From NCBI RefSeq assembly GCF_023264675.1, contig NZ_JAHFVG010000006.1, positions 1 through 64,000 of the forward strand: a DNA stretch of 64,000 bases. The letters run 5' to 3'. Source of the stretch: Rhodococcus sp. (in: high G+C Gram-positive bacteria). Its GTDB lineage: Bacteria > Actinomycetota > Actinomycetes > Mycobacteriales > Mycobacteriaceae. Made by a program: the position numbers and the translations under genes. The notes under the pieces were generated by a model. It ran no database searches. It saw only the letters and a program-made list of their open reading frames with translations, and was not told the origin of the DNA. Of this stretch, positions 53,706 through 62,152 are shown in pieces; position 1 is the first letter of the stretch, and each line of letters starts with the position of its first letter.

Positions 53706-54760
53706 GGACCTCGACAAACGATCCTGAAGTCGGTCAGGTGAGCGTCGGTCAGGTGAGCACCCCCGCCGAGGACGCGGCGCGGGAGCCGCGGCCCACAGTG
53801 TCGGGCGACCACGTGATCGACGTACGGGGGTTGCGTCGACGCTACGGCGGACCCGACGGATTCGAAGCCGTGCGCGGCATCGACTTCCACGTGGACGCAG
53901 GCGAGCTGTACGCGCTGCTGGGCACCAACGGTGCAGGAAAGACATCTACCCTCGAAGTGATCGAAGGCCTGTCACCGTCGAGCGATGGATCGGTACGCGT
54001 GCTCGGGATGGATCCATGGACTTCCCGCCGCGACGTCCGGCCGTACATGGGAATCATGTTGCAGTCCGGCGGGTTTCCCAGCAACCTCACGGTGCGCGAG
54101 ACAGCGCGGATGTGGGCAGGCACCCTTGCTGTCAGCCGACCGGTAGACGAAGCGCTGGAAATGGCCGACATCAGCCACCGCGCCGATGTGGTGATTTCCC
54201 AGATGTCGGGCGGCGAACGCCGCCGGCTGGACCTGGCGATCGCGCTGCTCAACCGGCCTCGCGTGTTGTTCCTGGACGAGCCGACCACAGGTCTCGATCC
54301 GGAAAGCCGCCGAAATCTGTGGTCGCTGATCACGGATCTGAAGAGCGAGGGCACGGCTATCGTTCTGACGACGCACTACCTCGACGAGGTGGAATCGCTG
54401 GCAGATCGGCTGTCGATCATGCACCGCGGCGTCATCCGCGTACAGGGCACCCCGGCCGAGATCGTCGCAGACCAGCCGTCGACCATCACGTTCGCGAGCG
54501 TCGACGGTGCCGCCGCCGCGATCGGAACAGCAGCGACGGCAGTCGATTCGAACGGCCGCACCACCGTGAGTACCCATGATCTGCAGTCGACGCTGACCGA
54601 CCTGCTCGAATGGGCGCGCCGCAGCGGAACCTCGCTGGCCGAACTGGACGCGCGCAGTGCATCTCTCGAATCGGTCTTTCTCTCGTTCGTCGACAACGAC
54701 CCCGGCACGTCCGACGGCGCAGGCGCGCCGAAACCGGCACAGGATGGAGCGAGTTCATGA
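53702..54760 (+). CDS. ABC transporter ATP-binding protein
   Basis: 352 aa. Walker A GTNGAGKT at 74-81, signature SGGER at 169-173 and Walker B LFLDEP at 189-194, with the H-loop in TTHYLDEVE. The first 35 residues are an acidic extension. Daunorubicin-type (DrrA-like) exporter ATPase. It pairs with the overlapping permease gene and is likely the exporter of the peptide, possibly also conferring self-protection. Confidence 0.9.
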   Translation: MRTSTNDPEVGQVSVGQVSTPAEDAAREPRPTVSGDHVIDVRGLRRRYGGPDGFEAVRGIDFHVDAGELYALLGTNGAGKTSTLEVIEGLSPSSDGSVRVLGMDPWTSRRDVRPYMGIMLQSGGFPSNLTVRETARMWAGTLAVSRPVDEALEMADISHRADVVISQMSGGERRRLDLAIALLNRPRVLFLDEPTTGLDPESRRNLWSLITDLKSEGTAIVLTTHYLDEVESLADRLSIMHRGVIRVQGTPAEIVADQPSTITFASVDGAAAAIGTAATAVDSNGRTTVSTHDLQSTLTDLLEWARRSGTSLAELDARSASLESVFLSFVDNDPGTSDGAGAPKPAQDGASS

Positions 54761-55581
54761 GTACGCCATCGTTCGCGGGAATCGAACTGGATCGCAGCCC
54801 TGTGTCGAGCACGGCCAGGATGTCCTCGCTCGTGGGCGGTGAGACACGCCTGCTGCGTCGGAACAAGCTGATGCTGTTCAACGCATTCGTGATGCCGATC
54901 CTGCCGTTTCTGCTACTGATTCCGATGAGGTTGAACGACAAACTCGACCAGGAGCAAACCATGCTCTTCGTGTCGATATCGCTCGCACTCATCCTGCTGT
55001 TCGTCATCTACTACAACGTGCTCTCGGCCGCAGTTGCCCGACGAGACGAGCTGGTACTCAAACGTTTACGGACGGGGGAGGCATCGGACAAAGAGATACT
55101 GACGTGCCTCGCGCTCCCGTCGATGGCCATCGGGGTCATTCTGTTCGTTGCCATGACCTTGGTCGCGTGGTTGGTTCTCGGGCAGGCGCCGCCGGTCAAC
55201 CCATTGCTGCTCGCGGTGTCGGTGCTCGGCGGGTCTCTGCTGTTCGTTCTGCTGGCTCTGGTGACGACGACGTTCACCAAGAGTTCGGAGGCAGCGCAGA
55301 TCACCAGCCTGCCGATCGTTCTCGTCTCGATGCTCGGCGTCGGATTCACCTCGGTGGACTGGATGCCCGAGTGGGGTCAGATCGCGACGCGCTTCACCCC
55401 GATGTCCCCGGTGTCGGAACTGTTCCGTCTCGGATGGGGCGGCGAGCAGTACGACGGCACCGTGGTGAACTTCCTCGACAGCTTCGCGAGTTCGTGGCAG
55501 CCACTGGCGATTCTGTTGGGGTGGATCGTTCTGGCCGCAGGCTGCGCGATCACGTACTTCCGGTGGGAACCCCGCGGCTGA
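54757..55581 (+). CDS. ABC-2 type transporter permease
   Basis: 274 aa. Six hydrophobic segments: LFNAFVMPILPFLLLIP, LFVSISLALILLFVIYYNVL, AIGVILFVAMTLVAWLVLG, two around residues 145-195, and PLAILLGWIVLAAGCAITYF at the end. ATGA overlap with the ATPase gene. The 3' end overlaps the converging flavoprotein gene by 32 bases, so both operons of the cluster meet here. Confidence 0.88.
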   Translation: MSTPSFAGIELDRSPVSSTARMSSLVGGETRLLRRNKLMLFNAFVMPILPFLLLIPMRLNDKLDQEQTMLFVSISLALILLFVIYYNVLSAAVARRDELVLKRLRTGEASDKEILTCLALPSMAIGVILFVAMTLVAWLVLGQAPPVNPLLLAVSVLGGSLLFVLLALVTTTFTKSSEAAQITSLPIVLVSMLGVGFTSVDWMPEWGQIATRFTPMSPVSELFRLGWGGEQYDGTVVNFLDSFASSWQPLAILLGWIVLAAGCAITYFRWEPRG

Positions 55582-57034
55582 GAAGGCCCACAGCGGCGGC
55601 AGTGTCGGTGCGGACCGCCGTCACCGCCTCGGCCAGATGCGCCCAGCGGTCGCCGAGATCGTCGGCGCCGATCGGTTCGAAACGAGCGAAGTCCAACAGG
55701 TGCAACGCCATTCGCAGTACTGCCGTGCGCACTGTTCCGGCGAGCACCGCTGGATCGTCCGCGGACACCAGCGTCGTCATCAATGCATCGAGCCGAACAT
55801 TGTTCTGCAGCCCATCGATGCTGCGCCGAAGCTCGGCGAGTTCGCCGAGCAACATTCCGCGATCGTGCCCGGGACCAGCAGTTCCGATACCGTCTCCGCA
55901 CAGCAGGTCGGGGCTTGTCGAGTCGGGCGCGGGCACCGGGAACACCGTGCCGAGACCGAAGTCGCCGAAGCAGGGTGTCGATCCCTGAGCCGCCTCCAAC
56001 AGTTCCCGTAGATCGGATCGCCACGTCGGCCCGTACCGTGAGGGCGCACAAGCAGGTTCCGTTCCGCTCTCCAGATGCCACGCCAGCCGTCGCAACGGCG
56101 TCGGGGCATGGCGGGAGTGCACGTCGGGCACCCGCAAGGGCAGTTCTTCGAGCAGGTCGTCCAGATCGTTCACCGCGGCCGACAGCGCGTCGAGGGCTGC
56201 GTCGATCTGAGTGTCGACGGTCGAGGTCAGCCACCTCGATGCGGCGGCGGGCCCGTCCGTGAACGTCAACGCTGCGCCACGAAAGGGAATCGGCCGGCGC
56301 ACGGTGGTTGCGCGGTCCTCCCACGCACCGACGACGGTAGGGAGCGTCGCGGGGTTGCCGTCGTTCCATCTCGAGGACCGTTCGACGACGAATCCGGCGG
56401 CGATGTCGCGAACGATCAGTTCCACGTTCGCATTTGCTGCATGACCGATGATTCCCCGCGGCGCCCAGTGCGCGGGCGAGGACGGGCCAGGCCCGCCCAG
56501 TGCGATATCCACCGAAGCGGCGAACAAGGCAGGCGCATGTGCGTCCCGCCTGCCTGTCTGGGTACTGAGCGCATCGGCTGTGGGCAGAACGGCGACGTCG
56601 GTCCGGTGATGAAGAAGCTCGACGGCGTCCCGATACGCGGGAGCGCTGTCCCCGCCAGGCGGCAGTGCAGGCGCCAGCACGATCGGCGCCGCGGCCAGTT
56701 GCAACGCCAGCATCGCCGGCGTGTCGCCGTTTCCCGACGCGAGCCGGGTGACGAAGGACAGCGTCGCGGGGTAGACGAGTACCGCCTCGGCCCACTGGGA
56801 CCACTCGACGTGCGGAGAGTGCCCGTCGCCCAGCGAGTCCCACTCGTCGCGCCAGACTTGATCGGACGACAAGGCGAGTAGTGCGGTGCGGGAGACGAAC
56901 TTCTCGGCTGACCTCGTCAGCACCATGCGTATCTCGACGTCCGGTCGCATCTGTTGAAGCGAGGTGAGGTGAAACGGTACGAACGACGCGCTCACCGAGC
57001 CGGTGACCACCCACAGCAGCTTCGTCGCACTCAC
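55550..57034 (-). CDS. HFCD flavoprotein (LanD-like Cys decarboxylase) with unknown C-terminal domain
   Basis: 494 aa from a GTG that overlaps the previous stop (GTGA). Residues about 1-180 match the HFCD/flavoprotein fold (KLLWVVTGSVSASFVPFHL, then AEAVLVYPATLSFVTRLASG and PIVLAPALPPG), the family that oxidatively decarboxylates C-terminal Cys to give aminovinyl-(methyl)cysteine. In CoaC-like enzymes the PAsxNT and PxMNxxMW motifs are more obvious; here they are divergent (PATLSF, PALPPG). The remaining 300 residues, from IIGHAANANVELIVRDIAAG, match no family I know and make this protein more than twice the size of typical LanD. Confidence 0.75.
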   Translation of the reverse strand: MSATKLLWVVTGSVSASFVPFHLTSLQQMRPDVEIRMVLTRSAEKFVSRTALLALSSDQVWRDEWDSLGDGHSPHVEWSQWAEAVLVYPATLSFVTRLASGNGDTPAMLALQLAAAPIVLAPALPPGGDSAPAYRDAVELLHHRTDVAVLPTADALSTQTGRRDAHAPALFAASVDIALGGPGPSSPAHWAPRGIIGHAANANVELIVRDIAAGFVVERSSRWNDGNPATLPTVVGAWEDRATTVRRPIPFRGAALTFTDGPAAASRWLTSTVDTQIDAALDALSAAVNDLDDLLEELPLRVPDVHSRHAPTPLRRLAWHLESGTEPACAPSRYGPTWRSDLRELLEAAQGSTPCFGDFGLGTVFPVPAPDSTSPDLLCGDGIGTAGPGHDRGMLLGELAELRRSIDGLQNNVRLDALMTTLVSADDPAVLAGTVRTAVLRMALHLLDFARFEPIGADDLGDRWAHLAEAVTAVRTDTAAAVGLLSRGVPTGST

Positions 57035-58005
57035 GCGGGAATCACAGCCTGGCGCAACGCCCACTCGTGCAGGATGGCGTCGAGATCGGCCCGGACCGCC
57101 GACCCGTCGTCGGTGGTGAAGGCGACACCTGCAAGATTGAGGACGACTTCGTCCACGCCGCAGTCGTCCCATCGGCTCAGTTGATCGACGACGTCGGCGG
57201 GTGAGCCGAAGCAATACACTCCCCGCTCGACGAGCAGAGCGGCGTCGACGACGAGATCTTCTTCCAGCGGAATTCCGGCCGCCGTCAGCATCTTTCGATA
57301 GTGAGGCATGCCCAGATGCATGCGTGAGGCCGTGATGACCTGGTGCAGCGGATCGCGGTCCGGATGATCGAGAACGACGTGCACCACCGCGACGACGCGC
57401 GGTCTCGACGCTCGGCCCGCAGCGTCGGCGGATTCGGCCATCGCCGGGACGAGTTCGTCGCGGATGAACTCCGGAGGCGTCAACCACGTGATGGCGGCGT
57501 CGCAGTAGCGTCCGGCGACGCGGGCCATGCCCGCCCTCAGTACTCCCGCGGCGATCTCGACACGAGCAGAGGTTTCGAGAGGCGGCAGATCGGCTGTGAC
57601 GGTGAAGTATTCGCCTGCACGGCGTGCTGTACCCTCGGTGACCAGTTCGCGGACCGAGGACAGATATTCCGCCATGGCGGTCAACGGTGACGCGTAGGGC
57701 TCACCGCGCAGGCCTGTCTGAAATCGTCGTGACCCGGCCCCGAATCCAGCGACGTGAGTTCCGCCGGTACACAGAGCGACCGACCGTGCTTGCAGAGCCG
57801 CATCCACCGGATGCCGAAGCGGTGCGAGGGTCACGGCGGTACCGGTGTCGATGCCGTCGAGCGAGGACAGTAGCTGGTGCGGTTCGATGTTCATCGACTG
57901 TCCGAGCCACAGCCTGCCGTCGTGCCCGTCCCGTAACGGTCCGACGTACGGCTCGATCTCCGAGGCCGAACGGGGCGAATGCGGAACGAAGATCGACAAT
58001 CTCAC
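57031..58005 (-). CDS. LLM-class F420-dependent reductase, candidate dehydroalanine reductase (LanJ)
   Basis: 324 aa, GTG start overlapping the methyltransferase stop (GTGA). RLSIFVPHSPRSASE, then GGTHVAGFGAGSRRF and VEIAAGVLRAGMARVAGRYC show the luciferase-like barrel. In lexapeptide the F420H2-dependent LxmJ reduces dehydroalanine to D-Ala. The core peptide here has seven Ser that could be such sites. The role is inferred from this cluster context. Confidence 0.75.
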   Translation of the reverse strand: MRLSIFVPHSPRSASEIEPYVGPLRDGHDGRLWLGQSMNIEPHQLLSSLDGIDTGTAVTLAPLRHPVDAALQARSVALCTGGTHVAGFGAGSRRFQTGLRGEPYASPLTAMAEYLSSVRELVTEGTARRAGEYFTVTADLPPLETSARVEIAAGVLRAGMARVAGRYCDAAITWLTPPEFIRDELVPAMAESADAAGRASRPRVVAVVHVVLDHPDRDPLHQVITASRMHLGMPHYRKMLTAAGIPLEEDLVVDAALLVERGVYCFGSPADVVDQLSRWDDCGVDEVVLNLAGVAFTTDDGSAVRADLDAILHEWALRQAVIPA

Positions 58006-58736
58006 GGACGAGTCTTCCGGTAGCGGCTGATCACCCGTGCCGGTGACTCGCCGAGCGGTTGCTCCGCCCATCCCGAGTGCCGCACGACGAGCTCGGCTCC
58101 GGCGAGTTCGGCCATCAGGTCGAGCTCCGGAGGCCACACGTACCGAAAGGGCTCGTTGATCTTCTCGAGCCCGTCGGGCCCGATGATGGTGTGCGCGTAC
58201 AACATCATCTGATCCGTCTTGCGGGTGAACGATGCGGTGACCATCAGACGAGTGTCCGAGACTGCGTTCATGCTGACCGGAGATCCCTGCGGGACATCGG
58301 GAATCGATGCGGGCCACGTCGTGTCGACGACGAGTACCCCGTCGTCCTTCAGGTGCGCGACAGCACGTGCGACGGCAGCCTTCTGCAATGTCTGATTGGG
58401 CAGTGCGTAGAGGGAGTCGGCGAACATGACGACGACGTCGAACGTGGTGCCGAGATCGAAGTCGGTCATGTCGGCTTCCACGCTCGTGACGCGTCCGTCC
58501 GACTTCTGGTCGAGGCGCTCCAACATGTCGGCGGAGATGTCCAAGCCGGTGACGGACACGTCGCGCTCGGCGAGCGCTAGAGCCAATCGTCCGGTGCCGA
58601 CGCCGAGTTCGAGGATCGTGCCGCCGGGCGCAAGGGCAGCGAGTGACTCCACTGCCGCGGTGACGTCCGGGCCCGGGGGATACAGAGAGTCGTATTGCTC
58701 GGCGAACTTTCGGCCGTACTCGGTGGCATCGAACAT
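58002..58736 (-). CDS. Class I SAM-dependent methyltransferase, candidate N-methyltransferase
   Basis: 244 aa. Motif I LELGVGTG (residues about 42-49), then TGLDISADMLERL and the acidic loop in VEADMTDFDLGT. The substrate half is divergent. Class V products such as lexapeptide and cacaoidin carry an N,N-dimethylated N-terminus, so N-terminal methylation is the favoured role. It overlaps the reductase gene by four bases. Confidence 0.8.
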   Translation of the reverse strand: MFDATEYGRKFAEQYDSLYPPGPDVTAAVESLAALAPGGTILELGVGTGRLALALAERDVSVTGLDISADMLERLDQKSDGRVTSVEADMTDFDLGTTFDVVVMFADSLYALPNQTLQKAAVARAVAHLKDDGVLVVDTTWPASIPDVPQGSPVSMNAVSDTRLMVTASFTRKTDQMMLYAHTIIGPDGLEKINEPFRYVWPPELDLMAELAGAELVVRHSGWAEQPLGESPARVISRYRKTRP

Positions 58737-58771
58737 GTGACTGATGTCCTCCTGGTGTCGTGTGCTCAGGA

Positions 58772-59752
58772 TCAGGTGTTGGTGTCGTTGTTGAGGGCTG
58801 GGTTGTCGGGACGGATGTTGGCGTCGAGAAATGCTCGGTGAACGCGGGCGAGCACGTCCGACCCGTCATCGCCGTCGGGACTGCTTTCGAGTATCCCGGT
58901 GGCGAGTGCAAAACACCGGTGCTCACCGAAACTCATGCGGCTCATGCCGGGCCGGGTGTCGCGCGGTTCCTCGGCGGTGCCGACTCCACGGGAGATCGAT
59001 TCGGTGAACAGGGAGGACGAGTCGCCGACCGGCATGCCGTGCGCGACGAGGTCACCGAGGATCTCTGCCACGTCTCGCCCCAGGCCGGGGTCGTCGTCGA
59101 CGTAGATGACCATCGAGTCCGAGCGGGGGTAGGTACGGTCTGTCGATCCGACCTTCGCGCGGTAGCGTATTCCCGCGGACTCGAGTGCCGTCAGCGTCTG
59201 CTGCCACACTGCGGGTGCATCATCGCGCGCATCGATGGCGAGATAGAAGCGTCGAATGTTGCCGGCGCGCAGCAGCCGACCTACCGACGAATCTGCCAAC
59301 CAGAAACCCGGCGACAATGCAGGGCGAGTGGACGGGATCGTGACGGCTCTCAGCTGGTTCGACGCGCTGCTGTCACCATTCTCGATAGCATTGTCGTCGA
59401 TCTTCGTGCCGCGGGGCAGGCGGACCCGGACGCCGTCGAGAACGACGATCGATCCGTCCGGATCGGTGTCGTCGACGACGCTGACGAGCGCGATGGTGTG
59501 GTCGTGGGGCGTATGCGCGGACAGCACGCTCTCGAACGCCGGATCGCGGTGCGGATCGGCATCCTCGTCGGTCGATTCGCGACGAATATGCCAGGCGCTG
59601 TACAGATGTCCCGAGAGCAACTGACGCAGATCCCGGAGAGTCTCGGCTTCGAGGTCGGCGCCGTCGATGGTGACGGCAACCGCCGAGCGGTCGATGCGAA
59701 GGTCGGCCAGACGTTCGGCGATCGGCAGCGACACTGTCACGGACGCGGTCAT
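58772..59752 (-). CDS. HopA1-like protein, candidate phospho-Ser/Thr lyase (LanY-type)
   Basis: 326 aa, no signal or membrane helix. RRFYLAIDARDDAPAVWQQT, RAKVGSTDRTYPRSDSMVIYVDDD and ILGDLVAHGMPVGDSSSLFTESI resemble the HopA1-effector-like family, whose members accompany APH-type kinases in thioamitide and class V lanthipeptide clusters. There it is proposed to eliminate phosphate to give dehydro-amino acids. The start overlaps the kinase stop (ATGA), making a fixed kinase-lyase pair. I recall the family from such clusters; exact catalytic residues are not known to me. Confidence 0.75.
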   Translation of the reverse strand: MTASVTVSLPIAERLADLRIDRSAVAVTIDGADLEAETLRDLRQLLSGHLYSAWHIRRESTDEDADPHRDPAFESVLSAHTPHDHTIALVSVVDDTDPDGSIVVLDGVRVRLPRGTKIDDNAIENGDSSASNQLRAVTIPSTRPALSPGFWLADSSVGRLLRAGNIRRFYLAIDARDDAPAVWQQTLTALESAGIRYRAKVGSTDRTYPRSDSMVIYVDDDPGLGRDVAEILGDLVAHGMPVGDSSSLFTESISRGVGTAEEPRDTRPGMSRMSFGEHRCFALATGILESSPDGDDGSDVLARVHRAFLDANIRPDNPALNNDTNT

Positions 59753-60879
59753 GCCTGCCCTCCGGTCGGGATGGCTTCGAAGGTGGCACGAAAGCGTGCA
59801 GGGTCCATCGTGGCTGCCCGCCCGATACCGGCTGCCGCTCGGTGCACGCTCAGCAACCGGTTGCGGTCTTTGCCTGCGGCGAGGAGCCGATCGAACATGT
59901 GCCACCCGACCCACGCCGTCGCACGCGTCGTCAACTCGGAGTCGAGATCCCCGGTGACGCTTCGGTATCCGTTCCAGAATTCGGTGAATGCCGGGCGTTG
60001 GGCTTCGAGAGCGTCGGTGCCGCGATCGAGAATGCTCTCGTGGGTGAGATCGGCGTCGAGCGCGAAGTCTCCCGACCAGTCCTTGATGATCGACAACACT
60101 GCGCGATAGGTGAGATCGCCGAGCAGGGCCCCGATATCGCGTGCTGGGTCGCCGAGCCGAAAGTCCTCGAAATCGGTGAGGTACGTGGAGTCCGCGTCGA
60201 GGAGGACCTGGTCCAGCCTCATATCGCCGTGCACGGGCCGCTGCGGAGCGTCGGCCTCCTGCGAGCGGAGGTCGGCGAGGGCGTCGAGCAACGGGGCGTC
60301 GGCCTGCATCAGCGACCAGGCCTCCAGTTCGGCCGCGCTGCACCCGGTCCAGTACTTCAGTGGCAACGCGCGAAGCGAACCGAGAGGCGGAAATCTATGT
60401 GCAGCAGTCGGAATCGAGTCGATTCCCTCCGATGCCGAGTGAAACGTAGCCAACTGTCGACCCACGGACTCGAACCGAGTGGCGTCCATCTCGCGATCGT
60501 CGAAGGTGGCAGCGAGCGAGCGTGCGTCGGGAATCAGCTCATAGACCAGAATTCCGTGCTCACGACTCGAGGCAAGCAGCGTGGGAACACCCGCCGATCG
60601 CATCGACCGACGATTGACATGTGCGAAGTCCTCGAACTTCATCGTGTGTTCGAAACCGGTGTTCGACGGATCGGGATCGACCAGCTTGACGAACAGTCCG
60701 CGCCCACTGTCGGTGTGGACGGCGACGTTGGTGTTACGGCCGGACAATACATTCGCGGACTCGACGTGTGCGGTGCCCAGTTTCGCGCCGGCGAGGACCT
60801 CGGCGAAACTCGTCGACTCCAGCAGCGCGCGTGCGCGGGAAGTCAGCGCCGCCGGGGACTTCGGGGTATCGGTGCTCAC
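59749..60879 (-). CDS. APH-like Ser/Thr kinase (LanK-type)
   Basis: 376 aa from GTG. N-lobe Lys in LFVKLVDP (about residue 65), C-lobe loop HGDMRLDQ (217-224) and metal-binding DFEDF (236-240). In canonical aminoglycoside kinases the eighth residue of this loop is Asn; here it is Gln. The pair with the HopA1-like gene is the signature of class V lanthipeptide dehydration, phosphorylating Ser/Thr of the precursor. The start overlaps the membrane-protein stop (GTGA). Confidence 0.8.
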   Translation of the reverse strand: MSTDTPKSPAALTSRARALLESTSFAEVLAGAKLGTAHVESANVLSGRNTNVAVHTDSGRGLFVKLVDPDPSNTGFEHTMKFEDFAHVNRRSMRSAGVPTLLASSREHGILVYELIPDARSLAATFDDREMDATRFESVGRQLATFHSASEGIDSIPTAAHRFPPLGSLRALPLKYWTGCSAAELEAWSLMQADAPLLDALADLRSQEADAPQRPVHGDMRLDQVLLDADSTYLTDFEDFRLGDPARDIGALLGDLTYRAVLSIIKDWSGDFALDADLTHESILDRGTDALEAQRPAFTEFWNGYRSVTGDLDSELTTRATAWVGWHMFDRLLAAGKDRNRLLSVHRAAAGIGRAATMDPARFRATFEAIPTGGQA

Positions 60880-61385
60880 GCGAAATCGTCGTCCGAGTCG
60901 AGTTCGAGGTCGTCGAACTCGCTCTCGTCGATGTCGACGAATAGAGGCTGATCGGACTTGCGTCGCAGCAACGCCAGTTGCGCGACGACGCTCGGCACCG
61001 AGAGCGATGTCAGAGTGACGCCTACCAGGAGGTACCCCGAGCGCTCCAGGATCGCTCGGAACACGTCGCCGTCTCGATCGGCCGAGATGATCAACAGGAC
61101 GGACAGCAGTGCAGCGAGCGAGCACAGGATGGTCAGGCCCCACCAGGAAGCACCGTTCCGAATGCCGATTTCGCGTTCGTCCAAGTCGTTTTCGCTGGAT
61201 TCCATCACCGGCTTACCGGTGTAAGTGGCAGCTGTCCATACGAGCAGGTGGGCGGCCAGCAATGCGATCCAGGCGATCTGATGGACAGCCACGTCGACGA
61301 ACACCGGTACCACGATCAACGAGACGGCCAGAGCCAATCTCAGATACAAAAGGCCCGAAGTGGTCTTGGCGTTGTCGGACAACAT
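60876..61385 (-). CDS. Four-helix membrane protein within the cluster, unknown role
   Basis: 169 aa. Helices at about 12-34 (LRLALAVSLIVVPVFVDVAV), 37-55, 80-98 (GASWWGLTILCSLAALLSVLL) and 115-138, with an acidic C-terminal tail (PLFVDIDESEFDDLELDSDD). Coupled to the kinase gene by GTGA overlap, so it belongs to the pathway. It could anchor the modification complex or give immunity. ATG at 61385; a GTG two codons upstream is possible. Confidence 0.7.
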   Translation of the reverse strand: MLSDNAKTTSGLLYLRLALAVSLIVVPVFVDVAVHQIAWIALLAAHLLVWTAATYTGKPVMESSENDLDEREIGIRNGASWWGLTILCSLAALLSVLLIISADRDGDVFRAILERSGYLLVGVTLTSLSVPSVVAQLALLRRKSDQPLFVDIDESEFDDLELDSDDDFA

Positions 61386-61434
61386 TGGCACGGTCGGGAA
61401 TGTTACCCGGTGAAAGCATCGAACGTGAGGCGAG

Positions 61435-61689
61435 TCAGTGAGTTCCGGTGCGGTGATTTTCGACGGTGTCGGCCAGTCCGAACAAGTCGACAAGCGGCAC
61501 ATCGAGCGCGTCGGCGATCAACAGAGCGAGGTAGAGGCTGGGTGAGTACGAACCGCGCTCGAGTGCACCGATGGTCTGAACATTGACATCGATGGTGGCG
61601 GCGAGGTCTGCTCGCGAGACCTTGGCCTGTGCACGAAAGCGCCGCAGGTTGTTGTACATGGGGCGCCGAGCGTCTCCGGCTACGGGCAT
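61435..61689 (-). CDS. Small XRE-family regulator of the lanthipeptide cluster
   Basis: 84 aa. LRRFRAQAKVSRADLAATID, then VNVQTIGALERGSYSPSLYLALL form a single HTH_3 domain of the compact YozG/Cro type with no sensor domain. The start at 61689 has AGGAGGG eight bases upstream; an internal Met at 61659 lacks one. Directly upstream is a 17-bp tandem repeat that overlaps its own transcription start, and near-copies lie in both other promoter regions of the cluster. Confidence 0.85.
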   Translation of the reverse strand: MPVAGDARRPMYNNLRRFRAQAKVSRADLAATIDVNVQTIGALERGSYSPSLYLALLIADALDVPLVDLFGLADTVENHRTGTH

Positions 61690-61742
61690 CCTGGCGACCC
61701 TCCTCCCATCTCGTCGACGAACAGTAGCTCGGACGTGGCCGG

Positions 61743-61784
61743 GCCATTGTGTTGTCAGAGCCATTGTGTTGTCAGAACAGTGTA
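61743..61784 (-). promoter_or_regulatory. Promoter and 17-bp tandem-repeat operator of the XRE gene
   Basis: GCCATTGTGTTGTCAGA occurs twice with no gap (61743-61759, 61760-61776, written on the + strand). On the - strand a -10 element TACACT lies at 61784-61779, so transcription starts near 61772, inside the repeat. A repressor bound to the repeat would block its own gene. Confidence 0.7.
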
Positions 61785-61860
61785 GTACGGATTCCTGGCA
61801 GTTCGGATTCCCGGAATCTTCGAACCAGCCTTCGTGTGCCCTCGGCGTAACGACCACTGT

Positions 61861-61897
61861 GCGCGGGAAGAGCCGGCATCCCCGGATCTTCCCGCGC
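61861..61897 (-). terminator. Hairpin after the precursor genes (partial terminator)
   Basis: Eleven-base perfect arms (GCGCGGGAAGA and complement) flank a loop that itself contains CCGG repeats. It begins 17 bases after the stop of the second precursor gene in transcription order and has no T run. Such structures often let a precursor message accumulate above the downstream enzyme genes, or protect its 3' end. Confidence 0.6.
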
Positions 61898-61913
61898 ACC
61901 GAAGTGTCGACTG

Positions 61914-62084
61914 CTAGCAGCTGTGGTCGAAGGTGTTGTCGATCGAGACTGCCGAGATCGCCGAGGCCGCGGAGATGCACGCAGGCGAGGTGCGGGCGGT
62001 GGTGTCCGCTGCGGCGGAATGGTTGATCTCGAGGGCGCTGGTGTAGGTGCTGTAGTTGGCGATGAGGTCGCGTGCGTTAGCCAT
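61914..62084 (-). CDS. Class V lanthipeptide precursor peptide, copy 1
   Basis: 56 aa. The leader is about 31 residues (MANARDLIANYSTYTSALEI, then NHSAAADTTAR). The likely core is residues 32-56: TSPACISAASAISAV then SIDNTFDHSC. A Thr or Ser at core positions 1-2 with Cys at 5 allows an N-terminal (methyl)lanthionine, and the C-terminal Cys is the substrate expected by an HFCD decarboxylase. Six Ser and two Thr in the core (both Cys are C36 and C56) can be dehydrated. GAAAGG precedes the ATG. The amino-acid sequence is identical to copy 2. Confidence 0.85.
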   Translation of the reverse strand: MANARDLIANYSTYTSALEINHSAAADTTARTSPACISAASAISAVSIDNTFDHSC

Positions 62085-62152
62085 GAGAAGTGTGCCTTTC
62101 ATGATTCGAAAATGATGGGAAACAACAAGATTCGAAGAACGGTAGCGCCCGA

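Noticed and set aside
55550..57034. Interpretation of the flavoprotein as CoaC/pantothenate metabolism
   Set aside because: The CoaC motifs are divergent, there is no CoaB domain, and the gene is translationally coupled to lanthipeptide enzymes.
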